The notes under the pieces are model-generated. The model was not told the origin of the DNA and did not search any database. It worked only from the letters and a program-made list of their open reading frames with translations. This document shows positions 26,883 to 35,544 of a stretch of DNA of 64,000 nt, piece after piece. The translations under genes and the position numbers were made by a program. Position 1 is the first letter of the stretch, and each line of letters begins with the position of its first letter. The stretch lies in contig JADGAZ010000018.1 in assembly GCA_015231755.1 (NCBI GenBank), positions 19,142 to 83,141 on the forward strand. Direction: 5' to 3'. The DNA is from Magnetococcales bacterium (GTDB taxonomy: Bacteria > Pseudomonadota > Magnetococcia > Magnetococcales > Magnetaquicoccaceae).

Positions 26883-27869
26883 ATGGTGGGTCGTCGTTGC
26901 GCGACGCGGCCGATGATTGAACGGGCCCGACAGGTTCTCGGCATGGAGGCGGAGGCCATTCTGGCCATGGCCGAACGTCTGGATCAGCGCTTCCCGGAGG
27001 CGGTGGAACGACTGCACGCCTGCCGTGGCCGGGTGGTGGTGAGCGGAATCGGCAAGTCGGGGATGATCGGACGCAAAATCGCCGCCACCCTGGCCAGTAC
27101 CGGCGCGCCGGCCTTTTTCCTGCATCCGGCGGAAGGCAGCCATGGGGATCTGGGCATGGTGACCCGGGCGGATGTGGTGATCCTGATTTCCAACAGCGGC
27201 GAGACCTGGGAGGTCTTGGGACTGTTGCCGGTATTCAAACGTCTCGGGGTGCCCCTGATCGCCATGACGGGTCGTATGGACTCCACCCTGGCCCGGATGA
27301 GCGATGTGGTCCTCGATATCGGCGTAAGCCGGGAGGCCTGTCCCATGGGTCTGGCCCCCACCAGTTCCACCACGGCGGCCCTGGCCATGGGGGATGCCCT
27401 GGCGGTCTGCCTGCTGGAAAAACGGGAGTTCGGTCCGGAGCAGTTCGCGTTTCTGCATCCCGGGGGATCCCTGGGTCGGCGACTGCTGGTGCGGGTGGCG
27501 GACCGCATGCACACCGGCACCCGGATCCCATGCGTGGGAGAGACGGATACGGTCCGGGACGCCTTGTTCGAGATGACCGCCAAACGGTTGGGCATGACCG
27601 GCGTGGTGAACCCCCAGGGACGATTGACCGGAGTGATCACCGACGGGGATTTGCGCCGTCTGCTGGAACGGGAAGGAGAACTGCTCGGCCGGCTGGCGGG
27701 CGAGGTGATGACCCGGAATCCCAAGGTGATCGCCGGGGACGCCCTGGCCGCCGAAGCGGCCCGGGTGATGGAAACGTCCAAAATCACCGGCCTGTTCGTG
27801 GTGACGGCGGACCGGATTCCCGAGGGGGTGATTCACCTGCATGATCTGCTGGAAGCGGGGTTGATGTGA
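26883..27869 (+). CDS. kdsD: Arabinose-5-phosphate isomerase (KDO biosynthesis)
   Basis: Converts ribulose-5-phosphate to arabinose-5-phosphate, the first step to KDO of lipopolysaccharide. The roughly 328-residue protein has a SIS sugar-isomerase domain (about residues 40-180; SGIGKSGMIGRKIAATLAS, HGDLGMV, SNSGETWEV, PTSSTTAALAMGDALA) and a C-terminal CBS pair (about residues 205-325). The start is uncertain: TTG 26880, ATG 26883 and ATG 26913 are all possible and none has a clear ribosome site. The stop overlaps lptC by 4 bp. The kdsC phosphatase that usually follows is missing here. Confidence 0.93.
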   Translation: MVGRRCATRPMIERARQVLGMEAEAILAMAERLDQRFPEAVERLHACRGRVVVSGIGKSGMIGRKIAATLASTGAPAFFLHPAEGSHGDLGMVTRADVVILISNSGETWEVLGLLPVFKRLGVPLIAMTGRMDSTLARMSDVVLDIGVSREACPMGLAPTSSTTAALAMGDALAVCLLEKREFGPEQFAFLHPGGSLGRRLLVRVADRMHTGTRIPCVGETDTVRDALFEMTAKRLGMTGVVNPQGRLTGVITDGDLRRLLEREGELLGRLAGEVMTRNPKVIAGDALAAEAARVMETSKITGLFVVTADRIPEGVIHLHDLLEAGLM

Positions 27870-28489
27870 ATCGTTCCGGCATGAGATCACCTGCGGGCAT
27901 GGGTCGTCCCGGCGTGCTGCGACGCTATGCCAAACACCTGTTTTTGGGATTTTCCCTTCTGGTGGTCACGAGCGTATACTGGTATCTGAAGCGTCCCCAT
28001 GGTCTGGAGGGCACGGCACAGGCCCTGGATCTGCTGGCAGGCCATCAGGGCACCCTGGTGACCGATCTCCACGTGACGCAATTCGACAAACAACGCACCC
28101 GCTGGACCCTGGACGCCCCCAGCGCCCAGCGGGGCGAAGAAAAACGCATCATCATCCACCATCCCCGGCTGGAGTTCTCCCTCGAAGGCCAGGAGGAAGT
28201 CGTGGTCACCGCCGAAAGCGGCGATGTGGATGGAGCCACGGGACGCATGGAATTCACGGGTCGGGTGGAGGCCGGAGATCCGGCAACGGGCCGATTGATG
28301 ACGGAACAGTTGCGCTTTGATCCCGAAAAGAGGATCTTGTATACCGAGCATGCGTTTCGACTGGAACGGGAAAACATGCGCCTGGAAGGACAGGGCTTGA
28401 CCCTGGAGCAGGAGACACGGAGACTGACGGTGGAAGGACATGTCAAAATGACCTTTCCCGATGCGATTCTAACTACGGAGCAGCCATGA
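27866..28489 (+). CDS. lptC: LPS export inner-membrane protein LptC
   Basis: LptC passes LPS from the LptB2FG transporter to LptA. The 207-residue protein has one N-terminal membrane anchor (about residues 24-41, VLRRYAKHLFLGFSLLVVTS) and a periplasmic beta-jellyroll (GLVTDLHVTQFDKQRTRWTL, then VTAESGDVDGATGRMEF and RLMTEQLRFD). The GTG start overlaps the kdsD stop (GTGA) and the stop overlaps lptA, so translation is coupled. Sequence identity in this family is low; position before lptA and lptB makes the name secure. Confidence 0.9.
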   Translation: MNRSGMRSPAGMGRPGVLRRYAKHLFLGFSLLVVTSVYWYLKRPHGLEGTAQALDLLAGHQGTLVTDLHVTQFDKQRTRWTLDAPSAQRGEEKRIIIHHPRLEFSLEGQEEVVVTAESGDVDGATGRMEFTGRVEAGDPATGRLMTEQLRFDPEKRILYTEHAFRLERENMRLEGQGLTLEQETRRLTVEGHVKMTFPDAILTTEQP

Positions 28490-29295
28490 GACCTGGGATG
28501 ATGGCCAGTCGGGTTGTGGCCCTGGTGATGTGGGGAGTGACGGGGATGATGGCGACCGCCATGGCCGCTCCGCCCGCCCCCTTGTCGATCACCTCGGACC
28601 GTCTGGATATGGATGACCGGAATCAGGTGGCCACCTTCATGGGTCACGTGGTGGCCGATGACGGACGCATGCGCCTGTCGTCGGACCGGATGACGGTGCG
28701 CTACGACAAAAAGGCCAAAGGCGGTGGCGGAGTCCGCGAGGTGAAAGCCGAAGGCCAGGTGGTCATTCAGCAGGAACGGGACCGGGGCACGGCAGATGTG
28801 GTCAATTACCAGTTCGAAAAACGCACTCTGGAACTGGTGGGCAACGAACGGGAAGCGACGATCCGTCGGGGGGATGATCAACTGACCGGTCGGCGCATCC
28901 TGGTGACCCTGGATAACGAACAACGGATCAGCAAGGTTTCGGTGCAAGGTGGAGAGAACCGTCGGGTCAGCGCCCGGATCACCCCGTCGGGGGTGATGCA
29001 GCGCATGGACGCCCCCGGCCCGGCCACGCCCCACGGCTCCGGAGAGACGGCAGCCCCACCGCCGCCACCGCCGGCCATGCCCGGCAACGCCTCTCCGCCC
29101 CTGACCCCCTCCCGCTCCCTGGGAAACGATTCCCGCAACGAGTCGGGGGGCAGTCGGGAGGGTGACACCCTGCGGGCCGAAACCCGCATGGCTCCGGACG
29201 GCGAACTCGCCCCCCGGGAAAACGATCCGGATGGCGCGGTACCCTACCCCGCGCCCCGGCGACGCACCACCCAGCCGTACTCCTCCCGCCGGTGA
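28486..29295 (+). CDS. lptA: LPS export periplasmic bridge protein LptA with a long disordered tail
   Basis: LptA polymerises into the periplasmic bridge that carries LPS. The 269-residue protein has a signal peptide ending ATAMAAP, then the OstA-like jellyroll (PLSITSDRLDMDDRNQVATF, GHVVADDGRMRLSSDRM, TADVVNYQFEKRTLELVGNE, LTGRRILVTLDNE). The fold ends near residue 170. About 100 further residues are Pro/Ser/Arg rich (for example a run PPPPPPA) with no homology I recognise; typical LptA is about 160-200 residues. It overlaps lptC and lptB by 4 bp on each side. Confidence 0.93.
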   Translation: MRPGMMASRVVALVMWGVTGMMATAMAAPPAPLSITSDRLDMDDRNQVATFMGHVVADDGRMRLSSDRMTVRYDKKAKGGGGVREVKAEGQVVIQQERDRGTADVVNYQFEKRTLELVGNEREATIRRGDDQLTGRRILVTLDNEQRISKVSVQGGENRRVSARITPSGVMQRMDAPGPATPHGSGETAAPPPPPPAMPGNASPPLTPSRSLGNDSRNESGGSREGDTLRAETRMAPDGELAPRENDPDGAVPYPAPRRRTTQPYSSRR

Positions 29296-30032
29296 ACATG
29301 GATGCCGGAGTCGAGTGTCTGGAAGCCCGGGAACTGGGTAAAAGCTATCAGGGTCGCCCGGTGGTGACCTCGGTGAGCCTGTCGGTCATCCCCGGAGAGG
29401 TGGTGGGACTGCTCGGCCCCAATGGCGCGGGCAAGTCCACGATGTTTTACATGTTCGTGGGTCTGGTGGAGCCGGATACGGGATCCATCTGGCTGGACGG
29501 AGTGCCCATCACCAGCGAACCGATTCACCGTCGGGCCCGGGCCGGTGTGGCCTATCTGCCCCAGGAACCGTCGATCTTTCGCAAAATGACGGTCCGGGAT
29601 AACATCCTGGCCATTCTGGAAACCCTCCCCTTGAACCGGGGGGAACGGATGGAACGGCTGGATCGCTTGTTGAATGAATTGGGGGTCGCCCATCTGGCGG
29701 GGGCGTGGGGATATGCCCTGTCCGGCGGAGAACGCCGCCGGGTGGAGGTCGCCAGAGCCTTGGCCATCGACCCCCGCTACATCCTGCTGGATGAACCCTT
29801 CGCCGGTGTGGACCCCCTGGCGGTGGCGGAGATTCAATCCATCATCCGGCATTTGGCCAGACGGGGCATCGGAATCCTGATCACGGATCACAACGTCCGG
29901 GAAACGCTGGGTATTTGCGACCATGCCTACATTCTCAGTCAGGGGACGGTGCTGGCCAAGGGTTCTCCGGAAGAGGTCGTGAGGGATCATCAGGTGCGTA
30001 CCATGTACCTGGGGAAAGATTTTCACCTGTAA
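29292..30032 (+). CDS. lptB: LPS export ABC transporter ATPase LptB
   Basis: The 246-residue ATPase of the LptB2FG transporter. Walker A is GPNGAGKST, the Q loop AYLPQEPSIFRKMTV, the ABC signature LSGGERRRVEVARAL, Walker B YILLDEPFAGVDP and the switch His ITDHNVRE. The GTG start overlaps lptA (GTGA); an ATG three codons later is possible. rpoN follows after 18 bp. Confidence 0.97.
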   Translation: MNMDAGVECLEARELGKSYQGRPVVTSVSLSVIPGEVVGLLGPNGAGKSTMFYMFVGLVEPDTGSIWLDGVPITSEPIHRRARAGVAYLPQEPSIFRKMTVRDNILAILETLPLNRGERMERLDRLLNELGVAHLAGAWGYALSGGERRRVEVARALAIDPRYILLDEPFAGVDPLAVAEIQSIIRHLARRGIGILITDHNVRETLGICDHAYILSQGTVLAKGSPEEVVRDHQVRTMYLGKDFHL

Positions 30033-30050
30033 AGACAACTGGGATTTTTC

Positions 30051-31517
30051 ATGGCGTATGGTCTGGCTCAGGAACTGAAGCTTCGCATGGGCATGCAACT
30101 GGTGATGACCCCCCAGTTGCAGATGGCGATCCGTTTGTTGCAGATGTCAAGTCTGGATCTTGCTGAATATCTTCAGGAGGAACTGGACAAGAATCCTTTG
30201 CTCGAACGCGAAGAAAGCATCTCGGGAGGTCTGGAGGCGGAAGATCCCAGCGGCCCGGAAAAACTCGCCAAAAGCGATGACCTGATGGATGCGGCCTCTC
30301 CGATCATGGAGACCTCGATTTCCGACGAGTTGCCGGTGGACGCGGACTGGTCGGATGTCTACTCCGGCGACAGCTTCGGCGCGGCCCAGTTTGAATCCTC
30401 CGCCACCAGCGAAGCCCCTCCCCTGGAAAACACCCTCACCCGTGGCGATAGCCTGTTCGATCACTTGAGCTGGCAGTTGGGGGTTTCGGCGGTCAACAAC
30501 CGGGAACGGGTCTTCGGCATGGCGATCATCGACGCCATCGACGACAACGGCTATCTCGGGGCGGAACTCCAAATCCTCGCCGAAATGACCGGCGCCACCC
30601 TCGACGAAATGGAAGATGCCCTGCTGCTGGTGCAATCCTTCGATCCTCCCGGGGTGGCGGCGCGCAATCTGGCGGAATGTCTGCTGTTGCAACTCAAGGC
30701 CCGCAAACAGGCGGTCCCCCCCTACACCTCCCTGCTGGACAAACTGGAAGATCTGGGACGCCGGGACTACCGCAAACTCAAACGGGTCTTGAAGCTCGAC
30801 GACGACGAACTGGCGGATGCGGTGGATGTCATTCAATCCCTGAATCCCAAACCGGGTCTGGCCTTTGGCGCGGAGCAGACCAACTACATCATTCCGGATG
30901 TCTTCGTGCGCAAGCAGGAAGGGGAATGGGTGGTGGAGGTCAATCCCGAAACCGTTCCCAAACTGCGCATCAACCGCACCTACGAAAAGGCCATCAACGA
31001 CCGCATGTCCGAACAGGACAAACGGTTCCTCACGGAAAACGCCCGCTCGGCCCAGTGGCTGATCAAAAGCCTGGAACAACGTTCCAGCACCATTTATCGG
31101 GTGGCGGAAAGCATTGTCCGGTTTCAAAAGGATTTTCTGGAATACGGCCCGGAATACCTGCGTCCCCTGATTCTCAAGGACGTGGCCGACGACATCGGCG
31201 TACACGAATCCACCGCGTCCCGGGTGACCAGCAACAAGTACATGCACACCAACCGGGGAATCTTCGAGCTCAAGTTTTTCTTCTCCTCCTCCCTGGCCTC
31301 GGACAGCGGCGAAAACCACTCCTCGGAAGCGGTGAAGTTCAAAATCCGCAAACTGGTGGAAGGAGAGTCGCCACGGCGTCCCCTGTCGGACGAGAAATTG
31401 GCCAAGCTCTTGCAAGATCAGGGCATTGCGGTGGCCCGTCGCACGGTGGCCAAATATCGGGACGCCTTGAGCATCCCCTCCTCCTCGCGACGCAAACGCT
31501 TGGCACCTGACAAATAA
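30051..31517 (+). CDS. rpoN: RNA polymerase sigma-54 factor
   Basis: The alternative sigma factor for -24/-12 promoters that need AAA+ activators. Region I is the Gln/Leu-rich MGMQLVMTPQLQMAIRLLQMS at the N terminus followed by an acidic region II (about residues 55-125), the core-binding domain, the HTH (DDIGVHESTASRVTSNKYM) and the RpoN box ARRTVAKYRDAL near the C terminus. At 488 residues it is full length. It sits between lptB and rapZ, the usual proteobacterial order, but without hpf and ptsN. Confidence 0.97.
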   Translation: MAYGLAQELKLRMGMQLVMTPQLQMAIRLLQMSSLDLAEYLQEELDKNPLLEREESISGGLEAEDPSGPEKLAKSDDLMDAASPIMETSISDELPVDADWSDVYSGDSFGAAQFESSATSEAPPLENTLTRGDSLFDHLSWQLGVSAVNNRERVFGMAIIDAIDDNGYLGAELQILAEMTGATLDEMEDALLLVQSFDPPGVAARNLAECLLLQLKARKQAVPPYTSLLDKLEDLGRRDYRKLKRVLKLDDDELADAVDVIQSLNPKPGLAFGAEQTNYIIPDVFVRKQEGEWVVEVNPETVPKLRINRTYEKAINDRMSEQDKRFLTENARSAQWLIKSLEQRSSTIYRVAESIVRFQKDFLEYGPEYLRPLILKDVADDIGVHESTASRVTSNKYMHTNRGIFELKFFFSSSLASDSGENHSSEAVKFKIRKLVEGESPRRPLSDEKLAKLLQDQGIAVARRTVAKYRDALSIPSSSRRKRLAPDK

Positions 31518-31545
31518 TCCACGGTCGGAGGTTCCGGAATCCCCC

Positions 31546-32436
31546 ATGCCCCTGCCACAAAAAATCCGCCATCTGATCCTGGTGACCGGCCTGTCGGGTG
31601 CCGGCAAATCCAGCGCCCTGAAATACCTGGAGGATCTGGGCTATTTCTGGGTGGACAATCTTCCGTTTGAACTCATGCCCGCCTGTCTGAAACACTTCGC
31701 CCAGGAGGGCAATCCGGCCCATCTGGCCATCGGCATCCACATGCGGGGAGAAAGCGCCCTCTCCTGTTTTCAGGAGTGCCGCCAACAACTGAACGAACAA
31801 GCCGAAAGGGTCGAAACCATCTTCTTGGAAGCCGACGCGGATGTGTTGATCCGTCGTTATCGGGAAACCCGTCGTCGTCACCCCCTGGCCCAGGAGTTGA
31901 CGGTGGGAGAGGCGGTGAAACAGGAAATCCTGGATCTGGGACCGGTACGGGCCTCCGCCGACATGATCATCGACACCACCTCCCTGATCGTGCCCCAGCT
32001 CAAAGAACACCTGGATCTGGCGTTCCACGCGGGCATGGACGCGGATCTGATGATCTTCATCCGCTCTTTCGGGTTCAAGTACGGGGTCAACACCGACGCG
32101 GACATGGTGCTGGATGGCCGATTTCTGCTCAATCCCCACTACGATGACCAACTGCGTCCCTTCACCGGTCTGGATGAACCGATCATCCGTTTCCTGGAAC
32201 AACAAGGCGAATCCCTGCTGTTCCTGGAGCGTCTGGAATCCTTGTTCGAGTACCTGATCCCCCGCTACAAACAAGAGAAAAAACGCTATTTCACCATAGA
32301 CATCGGCTGTACCGGCGGCAAACACCGCTCGGTCTATCTGGTGGAACAACTGGCGGAACGGTTGCGGTGTCTGGGCCATCAGGTGCGGGTGCGACACCGG
32401 GATCTGAATCGCAACAAACGCAGCGGAGCGGATTGA
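31546..32436 (+). CDS. rapZ: RNase adapter protein RapZ
   Basis: RapZ is a P-loop protein that in enterics senses glucosamine-6-phosphate and guides RNase E to small RNAs. The 296-residue protein has Walker A TGLSGAGKSSALKYLEDLG, the VDNLP motif, RYRETRRRHPL, and a conserved C-terminal half (FGFKYGVNTDADMVLDGRFLLNP, then IGCTGGKHRSV). All family motifs are intact. Its interaction partner RNase E is also encoded in this window (38.5 kb). Confidence 0.96.
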   Translation: MPLPQKIRHLILVTGLSGAGKSSALKYLEDLGYFWVDNLPFELMPACLKHFAQEGNPAHLAIGIHMRGESALSCFQECRQQLNEQAERVETIFLEADADVLIRRYRETRRRHPLAQELTVGEAVKQEILDLGPVRASADMIIDTTSLIVPQLKEHLDLAFHAGMDADLMIFIRSFGFKYGVNTDADMVLDGRFLLNPHYDDQLRPFTGLDEPIIRFLEQQGESLLFLERLESLFEYLIPRYKQEKKRYFTIDIGCTGGKHRSVYLVEQLAERLRCLGHQVRVRHRDLNRNKRSGAD

Positions 32437-32459
32437 TTGACGCATCGCTGTTTTTTTTT
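32421..32459 (+). terminator. Terminator at the end of the lpt-rpoN-rapZ operon
   Basis: A short imperfect stem (AGCGGAT with ATCGCT, or the alternative CAGCG with CGCTG) is followed by nine consecutive T (32451-32459). The stem overlaps the rapZ stop codon. The T-run is convincing, the stem is modest. Confidence 0.6.
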
Positions 32460-32575
32460 ATTGTTGCCGCATCAGAAATTCGTTAATTTATTCGATTCGA
32501 TTTCAACCCGCGTCGCGCTTGCCGGACGGCGTCCCGGATGAATTCCCGAATCCCACACATTTTGGAGTGAATGGC

Positions 32576-33751
32576 ATGGAGCGAGCGTTTCTGTTCACCT
32601 CGGAATCGGTTTCCGAAGGACATCCCGACAAAATGGCCGACCGGATCTCGGATGGTGTGCTGGATGCCATTCTGGCACAAGATCCCACCAGCCGCGTGGC
32701 CTGCGAAACCCTGATCACCACCGGCATGGTGGTGATCGCCGGAGAAATCACCACCAAAGCGGTGGTGGATTATCCCACCGTGGCCCGGGAAGCGGTCAAG
32801 GAGATCGGATACGACTCATCGTTCATGGGATTCGATCACGCCTCGTGCGCGGTGCTGGTCTCTTTGGACAAGCAGTCCCCGGATATCGCCCAGGGGGTCA
32901 ACGAAGGCCAGGGACTCGACCTGGATCAAGGAGCCGGTGACCAGGGGTTGATGTTCGGCTACGCCTGCGACGAAACCCCGGCCCTCATGCCCATGCCGAT
33001 CCATTACGCCCACCGTCTGATGGAACGGCAAGCCGCCGTGCGCAAATCCGGTCAGCTCTCCTGGCTGCGTCCCGACGCCAAATCCCAGGTGACGGTCCGC
33101 TACGAACAGGGACGTCCCTCCGCCATCGAGGCCGTGGTGGTCTCCACCCAACACCATCCGGACATCGCCTATGCCGATCTGCGGGAAGCGGTGATCGAAG
33201 AGATCATCAAGCCGGTCATCCCCGCCCAGCATTTGAGCCCCAACGTGGTCTATCACGTCAACCCCACGGGTCGCTTCGTGATCGGTGGTCCGGTGGGAGA
33301 CTGCGGCCTGACCGGACGCAAAATCATCGTCGATACCTACGGCGGTGCCGGTCGTCACGGTGGGGGCGCCTTCTCGGGCAAGGATCCCTCCAAGGTGGAT
33401 CGCTCTTCGGCCTACATGGGCCGCTACGTGGCCAAAAACATCGTGGCCGCCGGACTGGCCGCACGTTGCGAAATCCAGGTGGCCTATGCCATCGGCCTGT
33501 CGAAACCCGTCTCCTTGATGGTGCAAACCTTTGGCACCGGACGCATCCCGGATGACCAGATCGAACGGATCGTGGCGGATATCTTTGATCTGCGTCCCAA
33601 GGCGATCACGCGGCATCTCAACCTGCTGCGTCCGATCTATGCCAAGACTGCCGCCTATGGGCACTTCGGTCGGGAACTGCCGGAGTTCACCTGGGAAAAA
33701 ACCGACAAAATCGAAGCCCTGCGCGGGGCTGCCGGTCTGTCATCCCTCTAG
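32576..33751 (+). CDS. metK: S-adenosylmethionine synthetase
   Basis: Makes SAM from methionine and ATP. The ATG at 32576 has a GGAG site 8 bp upstream; the longer frame to 32519 is rejected. The 391-residue protein has [19 protein letters not shown] at the N terminus, the [12 protein letters not shown] motif, and the [20 protein letters not shown] loop. It is followed by ahcY after 25 bp, so SAM synthesis and recycling of its by-product form one unit. The 5' leader (32460-32575) does not match the SAM or SAH riboswitch cores I know. Confidence 0.98.
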   Translation: MERAFLFTSESVSEGHPDKMADRISDGVLDAILAQDPTSRVACETLITTGMVVIAGEITTKAVVDYPTVAREAVKEIGYDSSFMGFDHASCAVLVSLDKQSPDIAQGVNEGQGLDLDQGAGDQGLMFGYACDETPALMPMPIHYAHRLMERQAAVRKSGQLSWLRPDAKSQVTVRYEQGRPSAIEAVVVSTQHHPDIAYADLREAVIEEIIKPVIPAQHLSPNVVYHVNPTGRFVIGGPVGDCGLTGRKIIVDTYGGAGRHGGGAFSGKDPSKVDRSSAYMGRYVAKNIVAAGLAARCEIQVAYAIGLSKPVSLMVQTFGTGRIPDDQIERIVADIFDLRPKAITRHLNLLRPIYAKTAAYGHFGRELPEFTWEKTDKIEALRGAAGLSSL

Positions 33752-33776
33752 AACGCATCACACCAACGAGAGTCTC

Positions 33777-35090
<1,314 letters not shown>

Positions 35091-35103
35091 GCATCAAAAA
35101 AAA

Positions 35104-35131
35104 GCGCGGATTCCTGTGAGGGAGTCCGCGC
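35104..35131 (+). terminator. Terminator after metK-ahcY
   Basis: An 11-bp stem with one G-T pair (GCGCGGATTCC with GGAGTCCGCGC) and a 6-nt loop begins 14 bp after the ahcY stop. A run of nine A precedes it and CTACTTCTT follows, so it should work at least on the plus strand. Confidence 0.75.
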
Positions 35132-35544
35132 CTACTTCTTGCAACACTCTTCTTCCTGCCATTACTCGCCATCCATCGCCTTTATTATCCCTGCCATACT
35201 GACTGACATCTGTGAATCAACGCCATCAGCCTGATCAAAGCCTGTGGAGCGTTCAATTTCGCCACAATAAATTATATTAAGTATTTTTAAAAAATATAAT
35301 CATTATTTATGTTAAGATAAGAATCTAATAGCAGGATAAAAATGATAATAAATGAACCATAAACCATGCTTAAAATAATCAATTATTCTTGAATACGGTA
35401 ATTAATAACAAAGAACAATAAGACAAAAAAAATTAACACTTGCAACATATTTTTCAATCGTGATAGCCTGCATCTGCTAACAACATATAAATAATTATAA
35501 TTATTAAATAACACCCCGCAATCACACACATCAGGAGGACCACC
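35132..35544. other. AT-rich intergenic leader of the NTPase-EAL gene
   Basis: About 410 bp with no open frame of note. Composition changes sharply from GC-rich at about 35250 to very AT-rich, matching the following gene. Several A/T tracts occur in near-helical phase (35270-35420), as in intrinsically bent or H-NS/MvaT-type silenced DNA. One possible promoter is TTGCAA near 35440 followed at about 17 bp by ATAGCC; I would not rely on it. There are no recognisable att sites or terminal inverted repeats. Confidence 0.4.

Noticed and set aside
32460..32575. SAM or SAH riboswitch before metK
   Set aside because: The leader lacks the conserved cores of the SAM-I, SAM-II and SAH motifs I know; only a weak GC-rich palindrome (CCGGACGGCGTCCCGG) is present.
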